In this document: positions 1 through 8,529 of the stretch, piece by piece | Position numbering within the stretch: position 1 is the first letter of the stretch | Layout of the letters: every line of letters begins with the position of its first letter | Assembly: GCA_031292525.1 (NCBI GenBank) | Contig: JARLGY010000019.1 | Location: forward strand, 1-64,000 | From: Flavipsychrobacter sp. | GTDB lineage: Bacteria > Bacteroidota > Bacteroidia > Chitinophagales > Chitinophagaceae | Direction of reading: 5' to 3' | Length of the DNA stretch: 64,000 nucleotides | The notes under the pieces: model-generated | Seen by the model: only the letters and a program-made list of their open reading frames with translations | What the model was told of the DNA's origin: nothing | The model's database searches: none | Translations under genes and position numbers: made by a program

Positions 1-1
1 C

Positions 2-30
2 CCCTCCTTGAAAAAAGCTAATCCTTACCC
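2..30 (+). repeat. Left terminal inverted repeat of the IS
   Basis: 29 bp at the left end that pair with the reverse complement of 1411-1438: 8 matching outer bases, a mismatched A-rich spacer, then 15 matching bases. It begins one base after the window start, so the element may extend by a base further left. Confidence 0.85.
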
Positions 31-67
31 AAAAGTCTTATAGTTATTTTTGCATACAAAAATCTCT

Positions 68-1423
68 ATGCATAACATTACGGTCAAGGATTTCCCTCAT
101 CTTGATTTTGGTGATAAGAGGCGTGATAGGCGATTTGTGACTTTAATTGATAATCTCACCCAGCACATTGGGAGTAGTATTCCCGGACAAAATGATAATT
201 GGTATGAGACAAAGGCTACTTATAATTTTTTTAAAAATGAAGAAATAACGATAGATAGTTTAAAGAAGACAATTGCATCCTATGGAGCTGCACAGGTGTC
301 AGATTTATCACAGGTACTTATTATTCATGATATAAGTAACATTAGCTTTAGCGGCCTACAAGCAGAAGGATTGGGCTACCTTGATCATGGCCATGGCAGA
401 GGCATTTTATCTTTTAACAGCATTGCTGCGAGTATCGACGGGCTGCCTATTGCATTGATGTATCAAAATACCTGGACAAGGTCAGTAGATCAAATGGGTA
501 AAGCAAAAGACAGGAAGGGCAAAAATTTTGAAGACAAAGAGAGTAATCAATGGTATCTGGGTATAACAGAAGTAAATAAAAGCATAGGAAACAGCTTACA
601 AAAGATACATATAGCAGATCGGCAGGCGGACATATACGAGTTGTTTTTTAGCGCCTATGAAGAACAAACTGATTTATTGATCCGGGCACATGTTAATCGT
701 AAGTTGAGTAATGGAAGCCACCTGTGGACAAACATTGCGAGTCAGGATATAAAAGGTCATGTAAATCTCCAGATACCGGATCAAACAGGTAAAAAGAAAC
801 AAGAAATAACGGCATCAGTACGCTATGAACAAGTAGAAATACTAAGACCCTCTACAAGTAAAGACAAATACGAATCTGTAGAGCTTACGGCTATTGAAGT
901 AGTACAAACGGGAATGGTAGATAATGAAGATGAAAGAATTGAATGGAGACTATTAACTACACTTGATGTAAGATCTCTTAGCGATGTCCTAAAATACATA
1001 AAATGGTATACCTATCGATGGCTTATAGAACGGTTCCATTATGTTTTAAAAAGTGGTACCAAGATTGAAAACCTTCAGCTTAAACAAGCAAAATCGCTTC
1101 AAAAAGCTATATCAGTATACAGTTTAGCTGCTTTTAGGGTAATGCAGTTGGTTTATCAGTCCAGGCATTATTCAGAGGTCAGTTGTGAAGTTATTTTGAC
1201 TAGAAATCAATGGCAGACATTATACATGCTTTTCAATAAATCGCATCCGGTATTAGAACAACCACCTAATCTACAACAAGCAGTAAGGTGGATCGGTAAA
1301 CTAGGCGGCCATCTTGGACGAAAATCTGATGGTCCACCGGGGCTTAAAACAGTCTGGTTAGGTTATCAAAAATTATGTCATGCAGTAGCGATTTATGAAC
1401 TTACAGTTTTGGGTAAGGATTAG
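68..1423 (+). CDS. IS4-family transposase (Tn5-like DDE)
   Basis: This 451-aa protein would catalyse cut-and-paste transposition of the surrounding element. The N-terminus (LDFGDKRRDRRF, followed by a region with YNFFKN) resembles the DNA-binding domain of Tn5 transposase. The DDE core is visible: first Asp in IIHDISNISF, second in IADRQADIYELF, and the Glu inside a perfect YREK signature, Y-x2-R-x3-E-x6-K, in YTYRWLIERFHYVLK. No internal stop or truncation is seen. I chose the ATG at 68 rather than the in-frame TTG at 50, because the TTG overlaps a -7-like box (TATTTTTG, 45-52). The stop codon lies in the right inverted repeat. Expression is probably weak and leader-poor, as usual for IS elements; that is inference. 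Confidence 0.93.
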   Translation: MHNITVKDFPHLDFGDKRRDRRFVTLIDNLTQHIGSSIPGQNDNWYETKATYNFFKNEEITIDSLKKTIASYGAAQVSDLSQVLIIHDISNISFSGLQAEGLGYLDHGHGRGILSFNSIAASIDGLPIALMYQNTWTRSVDQMGKAKDRKGKNFEDKESNQWYLGITEVNKSIGNSLQKIHIADRQADIYELFFSAYEEQTDLLIRAHVNRKLSNGSHLWTNIASQDIKGHVNLQIPDQTGKKKQEITASVRYEQVEILRPSTSKDKYESVELTAIEVVQTGMVDNEDERIEWRLLTTLDVRSLSDVLKYIKWYTYRWLIERFHYVLKSGTKIENLQLKQAKSLQKAISVYSLAAFRVMQLVYQSRHYSEVSCEVILTRNQWQTLYMLFNKSHPVLEQPPNLQQAVRWIGKLGGHLGRKSDGPPGLKTVWLGYQKLCHAVAIYELTVLGKD

Positions 1424-1438
1424 CTGAAAAAAGGAGGG
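1411..1438 (-). repeat. Right terminal inverted repeat of the IS
   Basis: 28 bp; the reverse complement reproduces the left repeat with one base fewer in the spacer. It encodes the last residues and stop codon (TAG, 1421-1423) of the transposase, so gene and end overlap. Confidence 0.85.
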
Positions 1439-1808
1439 AAGCTGAATAACGCCCCAGCGTTCTCCACACCTGTGAAACATTCCAACTCGTGGAACGGTGG
1501 ATATCTCCTTTTTGCTACAATCCACAGCCATCGTAAATTACAACCGTTATTATAAGCCTGTAAACCGCAGTTACAAGCACGCAAAACATAAAATATTTAC
1601 CACAATCAAACACACTAAAAACCCAATTACCATCACCAACAGACATTTATGGACATTTTATATAAAACTAATATCAGCACCACAAACACATTCAGCAGTT
1701 TCCACCACACAAAATGTCCGTTACTATTTTTTTCCAGCAACAGACATTTTACCAATCCCTCTCAAAAGTCACCGTTTTCACCCACAGGTTGCTAGCCCTC
1801 AACACGTA

Positions 1809-1833
1809 AGGTTGCTTCGTGCCTCGCAAAGAC
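1809..1833 (+). repeat. REP-like dispersed repeat (single copy here)
   Basis: The sequence AGGTTGCTTCGTGCCTCGCA followed by AAGAC is close to a short repetitive sequence found scattered between genes in many bacteria (consensus around ATTGCTTCGT..CTCGCAATGAC). Recognition is from memory of that consensus. Only one copy lies in this window, so repetition within this genome is not shown. Confidence 0.45.
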
Positions 1834-1871
1834 AAAAAAAATACAATTAACCACAAACACCCCATGCACCC

Positions 1872-1887
1872 TGTCCGGTACCGGACA
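1872..1887. promoter_or_regulatory. Perfect 16-bp palindrome, possible operator
   Basis: TGTCCGGTACCGGACA is identical to its own reverse complement. Further TGTCC/GGACA half-sites lie nearby at about 1714, 1947 and 1969. It sits between the IS and the 3' end of the adhesin gene, so no obvious target promoter is adjacent. A dimeric regulator site or DNA-structure role is possible; I cannot assign one. Confidence 0.35.
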
Positions 1888-1962
1888 CACCAGACACCTT
1901 AATTAAAACACATATCAGCCACCATCAAGCACTTCAGCCACACACCTGTCCGCATACCAATA

Positions 1963-1990
1963 AAAAACCGGACAAGATAGCCCGGTTTTT
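1963..1990 (-). terminator. Rho-independent terminator of the adhesin gene
   Basis: The arms AAAAACCGG (1963-1971) and CCGGTTTTT (1982-1990) pair around a 10-nt loop; on the minus strand a T run follows. It lies about 20 bases past the stop of the leftward gene. The A/T arms make it potentially bidirectional. Confidence 0.8.
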
Positions 1991-2012
1991 AATAACATAT
2001 AAGGAGTAAGCG

Positions 2013-5000
2013 CTATCGTATCACCGTCACATCGCCTTTGTAAGAAACAGTCCCTGTTTTATTGGCACCGCAACGAATGACAATGTTGTAAAAGTAAGTC
2101 CCCATATCTACCGGTACCCCTTTGTAGGTGCCATCCCAAACCTCGCTCTGGTTAGCACCACTAAATACCAATTGCCCAAAGCGGTTAAAAATGGAGATGG
2201 TCATAGTATATATATTGCCTACATAGTGTACCCTAAACACATCGTTGCGCCCATCGCCATTGGGGGTAAATGCATTGGGTATAAATAGTTTATTGGCCGA
2301 ATCTATAACCTGGCAAATAACAGAGTCGCGACAGCTGTGCGCATCGGTAGCCACCACTAAGTATTTCCCACTGGTAAGACCACGGATGGAGGGTCCTGAT
2401 TGGCCGGTACTCCAGGTGTATCTGAAAGGCTTTACGCCCCCACTTGCAAGCGCGGTGATGCTGCCATCGCCGTCACCATCGCAATGGCAATAATTGGGTT
2501 CGGTTACCGTGTTTATCGTGATCTCGTCGGGCTGTGATAACTCTACAGCAAGATCTGCACTGCAGCGGGTGGTATCTTGTGCGTGTATGTTGTAAGTGCC
2601 TGCACTAAGTGAGCCGAAAACACCTGTGGTATCGGAAAGACCAGCCTCGGCAATAGAATAAGTATAGGTACCGGTAATACCATTTGTCATTACAGTTATA
2701 GACCCGTCGTTGCCACCGTAGCATGTTGGTGGAACATCTTTAATAAGACTCATTACCAGCTGTTTTAAACCTGGCATTACCAGGGTAGTATCTTCTGCAC
2801 AGCCATAAGAGTTGAGGAAGTGTACGGTATAAATGCCTGCAAACAGACTATCGCGAACGGGTGCATTCACAGCGTTAAAAACATGGTTGCCCGGTGCATC
2901 TATACTGATGGTATAAGGTGGCGGAGAGCCAATGGGCGATAAAATAAATACGCCTCGTTTTGAACAATTGGCAGAATCGACCAGGTCGATTTTCAAGTGC
3001 GCATCGGGGAGCACGGCGAATGTTATTACAGCACGGTCACTTTCGCAACCGTTTACTACCTGGCTTACATACCACGTGCCCGACAATGATCCGTTGGCAG
3101 TAATAAGCGGCGGGTATGTAATGGCTGCACCACCTACCGCACTTGAATACCAATGCAGCGCGCTGCCGGTAGCGCTGAGCGCAATTGGCAAATTGTGCCG
3201 GCAAAAGGTTGCCGGGGCGGTAACCGGAGGAGTGGGCTTGGCTTTCACTAATACCGTTACAGGAGCACGGTCGCTTTCACAACCATCGATGGTTTGGGTA
3301 GCGTACCAATTTGTGGTGCCGGGGTTTGAAGATGGTGGTACCGGTGCTGCACTAGTGCCTGTGCCGCCTGTGGCAGCAGTGTACCATAATATATGGGTAC
3401 CGGTGGCGCTAAGGGCGCCCACAGTATCGTACTGGCAGACATCTATCGGCGTAGTTACAACCGGCAATGGGGCTGTAGCTACTACAACAGAGATGGAAGA
3501 TCTGATGCTCTCGCAGCCGTTAACCGTTTGGCTTACGTACCATATAGTGCTGCCGTTTGCTGCAGTAGATGGTGTTGGCGCAGTTGCGGTGCCTGTGCCA
3601 CCGGTAGGGTTAGTGTACCAAAGCAGGTTGGCACCTATTGCGGTTAATGGTACTGCAGGCTTGTTCCTGCAATAGTTGACGGGGGTAGTTACACCAGGCG
3701 CAGATGGGACGGGTATTACTGTTACTGTTTTTGTAACTGAAGTGCTGCATATGCCGCCATTAACACCGGTAACTGTATATATGGTAGTAGCTGAAGGGCC
3801 GGCGCTAACGCCAGGGCCGGTAGTGCTGCTGAGTCCCGCTGCGGGAGACCAGCTATAGGTGGTGGCGCCAGATGCTGTAAGGAAAATACTGCTGCCCGCG
3901 CAAACATTTGCATTTGTTGGGGTTATATTTAATACGGGGGTGGGAATGACTGTGACCATTGAGGCTGCGGTATCCTTACACCCGTTGGCACCTGTGCCGG
4001 TTACAATGTAGGTAGTTGTGGCCGGTGGTGTGGCTACAACAGTGGTACCAGATGCACTGCTAAGGCTTGCAGATGGAGACCAGGTATAAATAGTACCACC
4101 AGATGCGGTAAGCGATACATTGCCGCCACTGCACAGAGTATCGAGCATAGGCGAAACAGAAACAACGGGATTTGTATTTACTGAGATGGTTTCTGTATCT
4201 GAATATACGCCACAGCCCGGCACGTTTATGGTAAGCATGTACTGCCCTGCATTTATGGGTGCTACATTGGTAATGAACGGGTTTTGCAGGTTGCTGGTAA
4301 AACCGTTAGGGCCTGTCCAGCTATAGGTAGCAGATAGTACCGCATTGCCCTGCAGCTTCAGTGTATCGCCTATACAAACAATTGGAGGCAGCGCTGTTGC
4401 CTTTGCGCGGAAAGTATTAAAATCGCTGAAAAAACCGTAGCCGTCACCACCGCTGCCACCGCCCTGCAACACTCCCATCTGAAATACTTGCAGCGTGTTA
4501 CTTATATTTACTAAAGAACCAAGCGGATAGGTAGCCACAGGTAAACTGATCTTTGCAGCATAGTACTGTCCCCCGGTGCCGGGTACCGGTGAAAATTGGG
4601 CGGATGTGATAAGCGAACTCGCCACGTTGTTTATAAGGAAACCCGATTGCCCCCCATTTTTTATAACAAGCATAACATCAAATGCATCGGCGGTATTCCG
4701 GGATACAGAGACTGAGCTGCTACCGGTACAATTGATCTTTGGTAATATAGCCGACCCTACCTCGCAACCATCACCAGAAAGCTGGTAGGCGTAAACAGGC
4801 GCCGATGCCTGCACATAGGTAGAAGGATTACTTATGGTAAGCTGTGTGCTTTGCCCCGCGCCAAGTGTGGTAACATATGTACCGTCCTGGTTTACGGTGG
4901 TACCGCCTTGTGTCCCCATTATATACAGCTTATCGTAAGGATAACGCAGATTGCCCTGTACCGCTACATAGTCTGTACCTATAGATGTTATAGGTACTGT

Positions 5001-5783
5001 TTGGTCGCCAGCCAGATCGGCACAGCCACCATAGGGAGCCCCACTTAGCAAGTCGTCAGACAATGTAATAGCTATCGGCTTATCTGATGTTACATGAGAG
5101 CCTTGCAAGTGTAAGGATGCCAGTTCAGAAGAGGCAATTGCAGCGTAGGTTTGTCCCTTGTTGAGGCTTACGGTAAAAGTAACGCCACCACTATGCCCTA
5201 CAATGTTATTGGTTGGTGTAATAGTGACCGTTGTATTATCCTGGGTAGCTACAATATTGAAAGATGAGTAAGGAAGCGGGTTATACAAATTTGAATTGTT
5301 AAGAAAATATTGAGATGATATATAAAACTCTGTACCTAAAGCATTACTGCCTTTAAGCACATAAAACTCAGGATTTAGCCCGCCATTGAAGGAGTTTACC
5401 TCATAATACGCTGAAATAGGAGCGGTACCTGATATTTTTAAACCATAGTTTAATACCACATCGCCAGGCTTACATTCTATTTGGTCTATCCATTGGGTTA
5501 CATCTACCGCTGTAGTTGAGTTTGCCGGTATTGTTACCGTTTGTGGTGGCATACCGCCACTCGCGGGTTGTGAAATGGTAACAGAACTTGGATACTGATA
5601 AGCAGTTATACTGAAAACTATAGGCCTATCTAAAATAGGGCTAGGCAGGTTTTCTGACACCTCTGGTGCAGCAAACCAAAATGTGGTATCGGTTTGCGCA
5701 ACGCATTTTTTTGAAAAACCGGTGATAACTACTAGTAATAATATCGCCAACAGTTTATTCTTTGGCAAGAAAAATGTATTCAT
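2013..5783 (-). CDS. Large secreted adhesin-like protein with type B T9SS sorting domain
   Basis: 1256 aa, predicted to be exported by Sec and then moved to the cell surface by the type IX system. A signal peptide covers about residues 1-30. Residues ~31-460 resemble the IgGFc-binding-protein N-terminal module found on many Bacteroidota surface proteins. Next come PKD/Ig-like segments, two with a TYSWSP or YTWSP core, then three near-identical Cys-bounded Ig-like repeats with the core LWYT or HWYS and ending NGCES or DGCES. Two SprB-type repeats follow (CYGGNDGSI and CHCDGDGDGS). The C-terminus (~1166-1256, starting LFIPNAFTPNGDGRNDVF) is the gliding-motility-associated CTD that marks type B substrates. 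It stands alone, with its own terminator. A role in adhesion is inferred from domain type only. Confidence 0.9.
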   Translation of the reverse strand: MNTFFLPKNKLLAILLLVVITGFSKKCVAQTDTTFWFAAPEVSENLPSPILDRPIVFSITAYQYPSSVTISQPASGGMPPQTVTIPANSTTAVDVTQWIDQIECKPGDVVLNYGLKISGTAPISAYYEVNSFNGGLNPEFYVLKGSNALGTEFYISSQYFLNNSNLYNPLPYSSFNIVATQDNTTVTITPTNNIVGHSGGVTFTVSLNKGQTYAAIASSELASLHLQGSHVTSDKPIAITLSDDLLSGAPYGGCADLAGDQTVPITSIGTDYVAVQGNLRYPYDKLYIMGTQGGTTVNQDGTYVTTLGAGQSTQLTISNPSTYVQASAPVYAYQLSGDGCEVGSAILPKINCTGSSSVSVSRNTADAFDVMLVIKNGGQSGFLINNVASSLITSAQFSPVPGTGGQYYAAKISLPVATYPLGSLVNISNTLQVFQMGVLQGGGSGGDGYGFFSDFNTFRAKATALPPIVCIGDTLKLQGNAVLSATYSWTGPNGFTSNLQNPFITNVAPINAGQYMLTINVPGCGVYSDTETISVNTNPVVSVSPMLDTLCSGGNVSLTASGGTIYTWSPSASLSSASGTTVVATPPATTTYIVTGTGANGCKDTAASMVTVIPTPVLNITPTNANVCAGSSIFLTASGATTYSWSPAAGLSSTTGPGVSAGPSATTIYTVTGVNGGICSTSVTKTVTVIPVPSAPGVTTPVNYCRNKPAVPLTAIGANLLWYTNPTGGTGTATAPTPSTAANGSTIWYVSQTVNGCESIRSSISVVVATAPLPVVTTPIDVCQYDTVGALSATGTHILWYTAATGGTGTSAAPVPPSSNPGTTNWYATQTIDGCESDRAPVTVLVKAKPTPPVTAPATFCRHNLPIALSATGSALHWYSSAVGGAAITYPPLITANGSLSGTWYVSQVVNGCESDRAVITFAVLPDAHLKIDLVDSANCSKRGVFILSPIGSPPPYTISIDAPGNHVFNAVNAPVRDSLFAGIYTVHFLNSYGCAEDTTLVMPGLKQLVMSLIKDVPPTCYGGNDGSITVMTNGITGTYTYSIAEAGLSDTTGVFGSLSAGTYNIHAQDTTRCSADLAVELSQPDEITINTVTEPNYCHCDGDGDGSITALASGGVKPFRYTWSTGQSGPSIRGLTSGKYLVVATDAHSCRDSVICQVIDSANKLFIPNAFTPNGDGRNDVFRVHYVGNIYTMTISIFNRFGQLVFSGANQSEVWDGTYKGVPVDMGTYFYNIVIRCGANKTGTVSYKGDVTVIR

Positions 5784-6008
5784 GTGTATGAGTTAAGTTT
5801 ATAGTTATGTAATTTACATTTGACGGCACAAGCTAATTTTTTTCTCCATCAATTTAAATACTTTATAAAAGTATTTTTTTAATAACCATGTACAATAATG
5901 AAAGACATCCTTCATTTAACAAAGGAAGGATGCTATGACGTAAAATGTTGCTCTTAACTAAAAAATAATTTGTGGGAAACAAATCTTTTAAATAAAACTT
6001 CACTTACC

Positions 6009-6016
6009 TACCTTTG
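6009..6016 (+). promoter_or_regulatory. -7 promoter box upstream of prs
   Basis: TACCTTTG matches the Bacteroidota -7 consensus TAnnTTTG and ends 17 bases before the prs ATG. No good TTG -33 element is seen at the usual 17-23-base spacing, so the call rests on the -7 box alone. Confidence 0.5.
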
Positions 6017-6033
6017 CACTCCATTCCACTTTC

Positions 6034-6984
6034 ATGCATTCTTCAGTAAAGATTTTTTCAGGTACGGGTTCCTTATACCTCGCAGAAAATATTGCGCGTT
6101 CTTTTGGCAAGGGCCTAGGTAAAATAGACATCCAGAAGTTTAGCGATGGCGAGTTTCAGCCATCCTTCCAGGAGTCTATTCGTGGCGACTATGTTTTCCT
6201 GGTGCAGTCCACATTTTCTCCGGCCGACAACCTGTTGGAGCTTTTAATGATGATAGATGCAGCCCGCAGGGCATCGGCAGGCTATATAACAGCGGTAATA
6301 CCCTACTTTGGCTATGCACGCCAGGACAGGAAAGATAAGCCCCGTGTAAGTATAGCCAGTAAACTGGTAGCTAACCTGCTTACCAAGGCCGGCGCAGACA
6401 GGGTGATGACCATGGACCTGCACGCACCGCAGATACAGGGCTTCTTTGATATACCGGTGGATCACCTGGACGCATCTGCAATTTTCATCCCATACATAGA
6501 AAAACTTAAGATTGAAAACCTTATCTTTGCGTCCCCTGACGTAGGAAGTACCAACAGGGTGCGCGAGGTAGCTAAATATTTCGAGGTGGACATGGTGATC
6601 TGCGACAAGCAGCGCAAACGTGCCAACGAAATAGCAGCCATGACAGTAATAGGTGATGTAAGCGGCAGGAACGTGGTGTTGATAGACGACATATGCGATA
6701 CGGCCGGTACACTAAGCAAAAGCGCCGCCATACTTATGGAGCGCGGAGCACTAAGTGTAAGAGCATTTTGCACGCACCCGGTACTAAGCGGCAAGGCTTA
6801 CGACAATATTGAAAACTCGGTATTGGAAGAGCTGGTGGTTTGCGATACTATACCACTGCGGAAGAAAATAGATAAAATAAAGGTGCTGCCAACAGCCGAG
6901 CTTTTTGCAGTGGCTATACGCAACACTTTTGAAAATAAATCCATCAGTTCTTTGTTTGTACACGGCAGCACACGTAACAACTAA
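6034..6984 (+). CDS. prs: Ribose-phosphate pyrophosphokinase
   Basis: Makes PRPP from ribose 5-phosphate and ATP, feeding purine, pyrimidine, histidine, tryptophan and NAD synthesis in the cytosol. The 316-aa length is normal for class I enzymes. Family motifs are present: FSDGE near residue 36, YFGYARQDRK at 91-100, the catalytic-region His in MDLHAPQIQGFF (~127-138), and the PRPP-binding loop VVLIDDICDTAGT (~214-226). It is followed 165 bases later by rplY on the same strand, and the pair may be co-transcribed. A -7 box lies just upstream. Confidence 0.97.
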   Translation: MHSSVKIFSGTGSLYLAENIARSFGKGLGKIDIQKFSDGEFQPSFQESIRGDYVFLVQSTFSPADNLLELLMMIDAARRASAGYITAVIPYFGYARQDRKDKPRVSIASKLVANLLTKAGADRVMTMDLHAPQIQGFFDIPVDHLDASAIFIPYIEKLKIENLIFASPDVGSTNRVREVAKYFEVDMVICDKQRKRANEIAAMTVIGDVSGRNVVLIDDICDTAGTLSKSAAILMERGALSVRAFCTHPVLSGKAYDNIENSVLEELVVCDTIPLRKKIDKIKVLPTAELFAVAIRNTFENKSISSLFVHGSTRNN

Positions 6985-7086
6985 GCTGCACCACGGCAAA
7001 TGCTGATGCAATAAGAAAGAGATTAACGACTGTTTATACAACAAAACCTGTCCGGTATTAAAACCGCACAAACATTTTTAAAAACG

Positions 7087-7130
7087 TTTCAACGTCCGGA
7101 CGTTCGACGGGTATCCGATCGGTGTTGAAA
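7087..7130 (+). promoter_or_regulatory. Potential structured leader of rplY
   Basis: TTTCAAC (7087-7093) can pair with GTTGAAA (7124-7130). Inside lie a perfect 14-bp palindrome AACGTCCGGACGTT (7091-7104), whose pairing overlaps the outer stem, and a small CGG-GTAT-CCG hairpin. It ends 19 bases before the rplY start. Autoregulation is a common theme for ribosomal proteins, but nothing here proves that this structure is used. Confidence 0.3.
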
Positions 7131-7149
7131 GGAAAAACAAAACACTACA

Positions 7150-7752
7150 ATGAAAAGTGTAAAAATTGAAGGAACACTCAGGAGCGACTACGGCAAGAAA
7201 GCAACCCGTCAGCTGCGCACTGAAGGCCTTGTACCAGCCGTTATATACGGTGGTGATGAAGTGGTGCATTTTACTGCACCCGTTCTGGCATTCCGTACCC
7301 TGGTTTACACACCAGAGTTTCAGAAAGCAGAAATTACTGTAGGTGGCAAAACTTACGAAACAATTGTAAAAGACTTGCAGTTTGACGTAGTTACAGATGC
7401 CCTGAACCACATTGACTTCCTGGAGCTGAGCGACGACCGCAAGGTGTTGGCTACCCTGCCCCTGAAGTTTGTAGGTTCATCAGTAGGTGTTAAAGCAGGT
7501 GGACGTTTGGAGATCAAACTGAAATCGCTGAAAGTACGCACAATGGCAAAACACCTTATTTCTGCTATTGAGGTGAACATAGACAACCTGGAACTGCACG
7601 GTAACATACGTGTACAGGATGTAGTTGCAGAAAACATGGAGATCATGAATGCTCCACGTATCCCTGTAGCATCAGTTGTTACTACCCGTGCCCTGCGCCA
7701 GGCTGAAACAGATGCAATTGCTGCTGCTAAAGCTCCTGCTAAAAAGAAATAG
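7150..7752 (+). CDS. rplY: 50S ribosomal protein L25 / general stress protein Ctc
   Basis: Binds 5S rRNA in the large subunit. At 200 aa this is the long two-domain Ctc/TL5 form: an N-terminal L25 5S-binding domain (about 1-95, with GKKATRQLR and PAVIYGG near the start) and a C-terminal beta domain, ending in an Ala/Lys-rich tail. Gene order prs-rplY-pth is common in bacteria and supports the call. A strong terminator follows immediately, so pth probably has its own promoter or depends on read-through. Confidence 0.95.
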   Translation: MKSVKIEGTLRSDYGKKATRQLRTEGLVPAVIYGGDEVVHFTAPVLAFRTLVYTPEFQKAEITVGGKTYETIVKDLQFDVVTDALNHIDFLELSDDRKVLATLPLKFVGSSVGVKAGGRLEIKLKSLKVRTMAKHLISAIEVNIDNLELHGNIRVQDVVAENMEIMNAPRIPVASVVTTRALRQAETDAIAAAKAPAKKK

Positions 7753-7773
7753 TCTTTTTGAAAATTATATTGA

Positions 7774-7802
7774 AAAGCCCCTTGCAGCATGCAAGGGGCT
7801 TT
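7774..7802 (+). terminator. Rho-independent terminator of rplY
   Basis: A 13-bp perfect stem, AAAGCCCCTTGCA (7774-7786) with TGCAAGGGGCTTT (7790-7802), closes on a 3-nt loop and is followed by a T-rich stretch. Confidence 0.93.
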
Positions 7803-7854
7803 GTATTTTTACCTTCTTTAAAAGTTGAATATAAATAATATTTTATTATAATAC

Positions 7855-8415
7855 ATGAAGTATCTTATAGTAGGCTTAGGTAACCTGGGTATGGAATACG
7901 ATAGCACCCGCCACAACATAGGTTTTGACGTAGCCGATGCCCTAGTCATAAAAAACGATGGTAAGTTCACCCTGGATCGTCATGCCTACAAAGCCGAAGT
8001 AAAATGGAAGGGCAAAACCTTTGTGGTTATAAAACCCACCACCTACATGAACCTTAGCGGCAAAGCTGTACGCTACTGGCTGGATAAAGAGAAGATACCC
8101 ATAGAGAACATGCTGGTGATAGTTGACGACCTGGCCCTGCCACTTGATGCCCTTCGGATACGCGCCGGCGGCAGTGATGCGGGCCACAACGGCCTCAAGA
8201 ATATACACCTGATGCTGAACACAGACCAATACCCCAGGCTACGCTTTGGCATTGGCAACCAATACCCAAAGGGCCAGCAAATAGACTTCGTCCTCGGTCA
8301 TTGGACACCCAGCGAGATGCCTGTGGTAAAGGAGAAACTACTGAAGTGCATAGAAATAATAGAATGCTTTGCCGCACAGGGAATAGTAAAAACAATGAAC
8401 CTATATAACAAGTAA
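7855..8415 (+). CDS. pth: Peptidyl-tRNA hydrolase
   Basis: Cleaves peptidyl-tRNA released from stalled ribosomes so tRNAs can be reused. The 186-aa protein has the bacterial Pth motifs: GLGNLGMEYDSTRHNIGF at 7-24 with Asn10 and the catalytic His20, PTTYMNLSGK at 61-70 with Asn66, VDDLALPL at 90-97 with the conserved Asp91, and GGSDAGHNGL at 105-114 with Asn112. All key residues are present. The leader is very AT-rich. It sits downstream of the rplY terminator on the same strand. Confidence 0.96.
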   Translation: MKYLIVGLGNLGMEYDSTRHNIGFDVADALVIKNDGKFTLDRHAYKAEVKWKGKTFVVIKPTTYMNLSGKAVRYWLDKEKIPIENMLVIVDDLALPLDALRIRAGGSDAGHNGLKNIHLMLNTDQYPRLRFGIGNQYPKGQQIDFVLGHWTPSEMPVVKEKLLKCIEIIECFAAQGIVKTMNLYNK

Positions 8416-8529
8416 AACACCAAACACAGCTACTTTTTTAAGTACAGATACCCAATAGTATAATTTCTTGCATAGTTTATAAAAACAACATTAAATTTAT
8501 ATTACCAGTTGTTGATTAATAAATTATAA

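Larger units (their letters stand above)
2..1438 (+). mobile_element. IS4-family (IS50/Tn5-like) insertion sequence, apparently intact
   Basis: A single transposase gene is framed by imperfect terminal inverted repeats. The left end (2-30) and right end (1411-1438) share an outer 8 bp (CCCTCCTT) and an inner 15 bp (AGCTAATCCTTACCC), separated by 6 versus 5 unmatched bases. The transposase stop codon lies inside the right repeat. The element is about 1.44 kb, a normal IS4-family size. Its left border falls at the window edge, so the target-site duplication cannot be checked; the right flank begins AAGCTGAATA. Intact reading frame and intact ends suggest it could be, or recently was, mobile. 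Family assignment rests on the transposase motifs described in its own entry. Confidence 0.88.
1439..2012. other. Gene-poor region right of the IS
   Basis: About 570 bases without a convincing gene. The plus strand is strongly A/C-rich, low-complexity sequence. It holds a REP-like sequence (1809-1833), a perfect 16-bp palindrome (1872-1887) and the terminator of the leftward adhesin gene. An open frame of 117 codons at 1497-1850 has low-complexity composition, no recognisable motif and no promoter, and I do not call it. Confidence 0.6.

Noticed and set aside
1497-1850. 117-codon open frame right of the IS
   Set aside because: Low-complexity A/C-rich composition, no motif, no promoter, and stop-poor by base composition; no evidence of a protein.
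2932-3675. 247-codon frame antisense to the adhesin gene
   Set aside because: It lies wholly within the Ig-repeat region of the adhesin and mirrors its GC-rich repeats; no independent coding signs.
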